DNA from: Marthasterias glacialis
Lineage: Eukaryota; Echinodermata; Asteroidea; Forcipulatida; Asteriidae
Length of the DNA: 64,000 nucleotides
Direction of reading: 5' to 3'
Assembly: GCA_911728455.2 (NCBI GenBank)
Contig: OU452229.1
Location: forward strand, 15,534,076 to 15,598,075
The position numbers were made by a program, and so were the translations under genes. Shown here in pieces: positions 61,201 through 64,000 of this stretch. Numbering within the stretch: the stretch's first letter is position 1; every line of letters begins with the position of its first letter. A model generated the notes under the pieces. That model worked only from the letters and a program-made list of their open reading frames with translations, was not told the DNA's origin and did no database searches.

Positions 61201-64000
61201 ATGGAAAATCGAATTTTATTTGGAGTAGTTTGCTTTGGAGTACCTCTTCGCCCACTCAACCATTTCACAGATTAACGAGTACAGTACCTTAATAACGAAG
61301 AAGCCTGCGTTTAAAGATAATAATACTGCAAGCTGATATTTACGGTGGAGACTTATATGGTTCATTTAGGATGGTCCTCTACTCGAAACGTTTCATATCA
61401 AATGAACTAAAACCCTCTTCTTGGAAATAATATTGTTGGGAAGTTTTTTATTCAACATTTAGTTAAACGAATTTCTTACATTTTTTTTTTTTTTTTACAA
61501 ATTTGATTAAAAAGGATAACCATGTTTTGTTTTCGTTGATGCTATTGTATTTTTCTTTTCTAAATTAATGCCAAGTGAGGTTTTACATTTGAGAAAAAAA
61601 CGTCAGCTTATGTACCCGATAACTCGATAACCCGATAACAATTATTACATGGTCACTGAACTTTTATTTACAGTCACAGAGTCCGGAAATGATTTGATCA
61701 GATGACTAATGACCCTACCAGCTTCATTAACGAAACGTGTTTTTAACGCAATCATTATTACTCTCGTAGCAAATACAAATTACCAGTGCTGCACCTCTGG
61801 TTATTTGCACCTTTCTCAGGATGTGATCTGTCTTTATAGATGCAAAGTTAAGTTTGTGACTGAGAAAAACAACAACAACAACAACATCAACAATTGCGTT
61901 AATGTAACCTAAGATCTGGGGCTTTTCATGACAATTGGAGCCCACAGATGATATGTCCATGGTGCCATGATTGTGTCACTCTCGCACTCACGCATTCCGT
62001 GCAGCCTTATACAGTCACAGGACCACAGTACACACCTAATGGTTTGAACACTTACGCATGTATACCATACGATGTACGCGCTCTGCTGCCTGAAATTGTT
62101 TAATGCAATTTTCCTTTCTTCAGCACCGAGGCTTTCTTTGCATTTTTACAGTTATCATCCATTTGCGCACATAACGTTCAGAATAGACTTCTTCCCCAAC
62201 AAGGTTTCTATGGGAACCGATAAAAACACGGTGCTCTAATTGACCCGCAACGGCAAAAAGAGAAATAAGACAATAGGAGACACTTAAGAGCGTCTTGAAG
62301 GAATCAAATGATGAAAATTTGTAATTGGCAACAAGGGAAACGAGTTAAGGGGGGAAGGCAGTGAAATGAAATAATGTGTGGTCTCTTAATGTCCCCCTCA
62401 TCCGTAAAAAGGGTCTGAAAATCGTGAACGACGGCTTAATAAGGATTTCATACGCTGGAGAATTGCATCGACAGCAAGCAGCTGCCGTTTTGGGCTCTGA
62501 ACTCAGTCGCTCCATTATCGGTTATTTGGTTGCGGCAAATTAAAGAATTTTCTAATTTGTTGTTATAAAACGGGCCAAAAGTCCAGGGAAGCAGAAACGT
62601 GCTTTAAAAATAATAAGACTGGGCAACACGAAATCCCCGACGTCGATTACGGCCATTGAAAAAAAAAAAAAGCTGAAGCGCTCAAACGTTTTGCGTGCAT
62701 GGGGAGAGATTTATCATTTTGATTTTAATAATAACTTAAGCTGTCCATTCAATGTCAACACAGACGTCACGATCACACTTGGTTATTGTGTCTTATGATA
62801 AGAATAGCATACCGGTTGGTCTTCAGTATTGTATCTCGGCTGTATATGAATTATTATCAAGCAACTCAGTGTATGAGCAAACAGACTACCGAATGAGTCA
62901 TTAACATGACACACACAAGAAACAACTTGCAATCACTAGTCCTAAAGGCAAACTCGCCAAACAATACAGAAAATGAGAGTGTCTTTACGGACTTGCGAGG
63001 TCACTGTCTCTACTTCTCGGCCGACAGCACTGAATAAAAAACATCTCAAAACAAAAGACAACGACAAAGGACGACGTACCGATGGACCGAGTCGCTGGAA
63101 ATTGAAGCTGGCCAGCACTTTGCGCCCTAATTCCATGCAGCGAACGGCCCACTTCAGCGGCGTCAAAAACACGGTGGGCGACTTCGGAAAGAGAAATCCG
63201 GAGATTTCCGATCATTTTTGTAAAGCCAGTGGTTTTTGTTATAACGACGCCTCAGTCAATGGATCCCAATCTAAGGGGAAAAGAGGAAGGGTAGGAGGCG
63301 ATCAATCAAAGTCAATGCACACTGCTGGTGCTTGAAAACATTTGTGCTTGAAGACATTTCTCTGGCCAAACTGTCATTGGGTAATCAATGCGTTTTCCAC
63401 ATGTTCATAAAAGTAATAACATTAATTGGAAAGATGAGACATTTTGTCTTATGGATATGCCACACGTGTTATACTCGCCACAACATGAAGGCTACGTGAG
63501 TTAAAGCACGGGCATCCGTTCGGGGGAAACCCTCAGAATGCCAGATTGGATATAGAGGGGGAGGACCGATGCTTCAAAATAGGTCAACTCGATCATGTAG
63601 ATACGGATGACCAATGATTTACCCCTCATCTTGTCTGGATTTAGTCGATAGAAGCAGCAACGGCGTAGCTAATTAGAAAAAAAAATCTCACTCTTGTTCC
63701 AGACACGAAATATGAGACTGCTCTTCAATAAGTTAAGACAATCAATTCGGTGTCAGATTGCGATGCAGACTGAGAGTCCAGGTACCAGATGGGGGGATTC
63801 AGGGACGAGGATTAATATCAACAGACTGTTGGCCTCTTTTTGAATATGCCCAGGGCCAGGTACCCACTCTTGGGAGCCGTTCAGCTGAAGCATATCGATC
63901 ACAATTTTGCTTCACAAACGAAATAAAAATGCCTTGGAACTATTCTCAAATTGTATTTAGCCCATGACATTCTGTCTGGATAAACTTGTTTCTGTAAAGG
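58288..64000. other. Non-coding or unresolved right end
   Basis: The longest frame, 158 codons on the plus strand at 59361-59837, starts at TTG and has no recognised domain. Inverted TTGGAGGACCAC strings at about 59443 and 59672 suggest that part of it is a repeat. Frames around 57.3-63.3 kb are otherwise unremarkable. T run at about 61480-61496. Confidence 0.4.

Noticed and set aside
1-64000. CRISPR array, rRNA, bacterial operon or plasmid features
   Set aside because: No regularly spaced repeats, no rRNA motifs and no dense coding; the sequence is eukaryotic in character.

Overview
The window looks like a stretch of a metazoan nuclear genome: AT-rich, gene-poor, full of homopolymer runs, microsatellites and short palindromic transposon relics. 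The only unmistakable coding sequence consists of three large minus-strand exons, each encoding a signal peptide plus the first part of an ANF_receptor-type ligand-binding domain, as in natriuretic peptide receptors and receptor guanylate cyclases. The receptor type, the exon layout and the style of the repeats suggest a marine deuterostome, most likely an echinoderm and perhaps a starfish. That assignment is inference from family recognition, not a database result.

Right to left (the direction of transcription) the exons are A (29664-28890), B (25798-25021) and C (2142-1404). Each runs from an ATG through about 250 residues to a GT splice donor. All three donors fall in phase 1 at the same place in the fold (ends PVAR, PVAR and PKAR, just before the residue that would lead into the next beta strand). 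I see no second-half ectodomain, transmembrane, kinase-homology or cyclase exon anywhere in the window. A and B are only 3.1 kb apart. The layout therefore fits either a set of alternative first exons sharing downstream constant exons left of position 1, or tandem duplicated genes whose small later exons I cannot see by eye. A GC-rich block is shared upstream of A and B and may be promoter sequence. Exon A has lost a cysteine that B and C keep.

The remaining DNA is non-coding or unresolved. It holds a MITE-like family in four copies plus one fragment (one copy sits in the intron next to exon A), a foldback element with about 80-bp arms, a hAT-like MITE with an 8-bp target duplication, a 157-bp palindromic MITE, a 5'-truncated LINE 3' end inserted in a degenerate GTAAC-type array, a minisatellite with units in both orientations, a repeat pair near 7.6 and 49.9 kb, and several T-run/G-run junctions. 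A small cysteine-rich minus-strand exon candidate lies at 55.4-55.5 kb; its fit to eclosion-hormone-type peptides is suggestive only. No tRNA, rRNA, CRISPR array or bacterial-type operon was seen.
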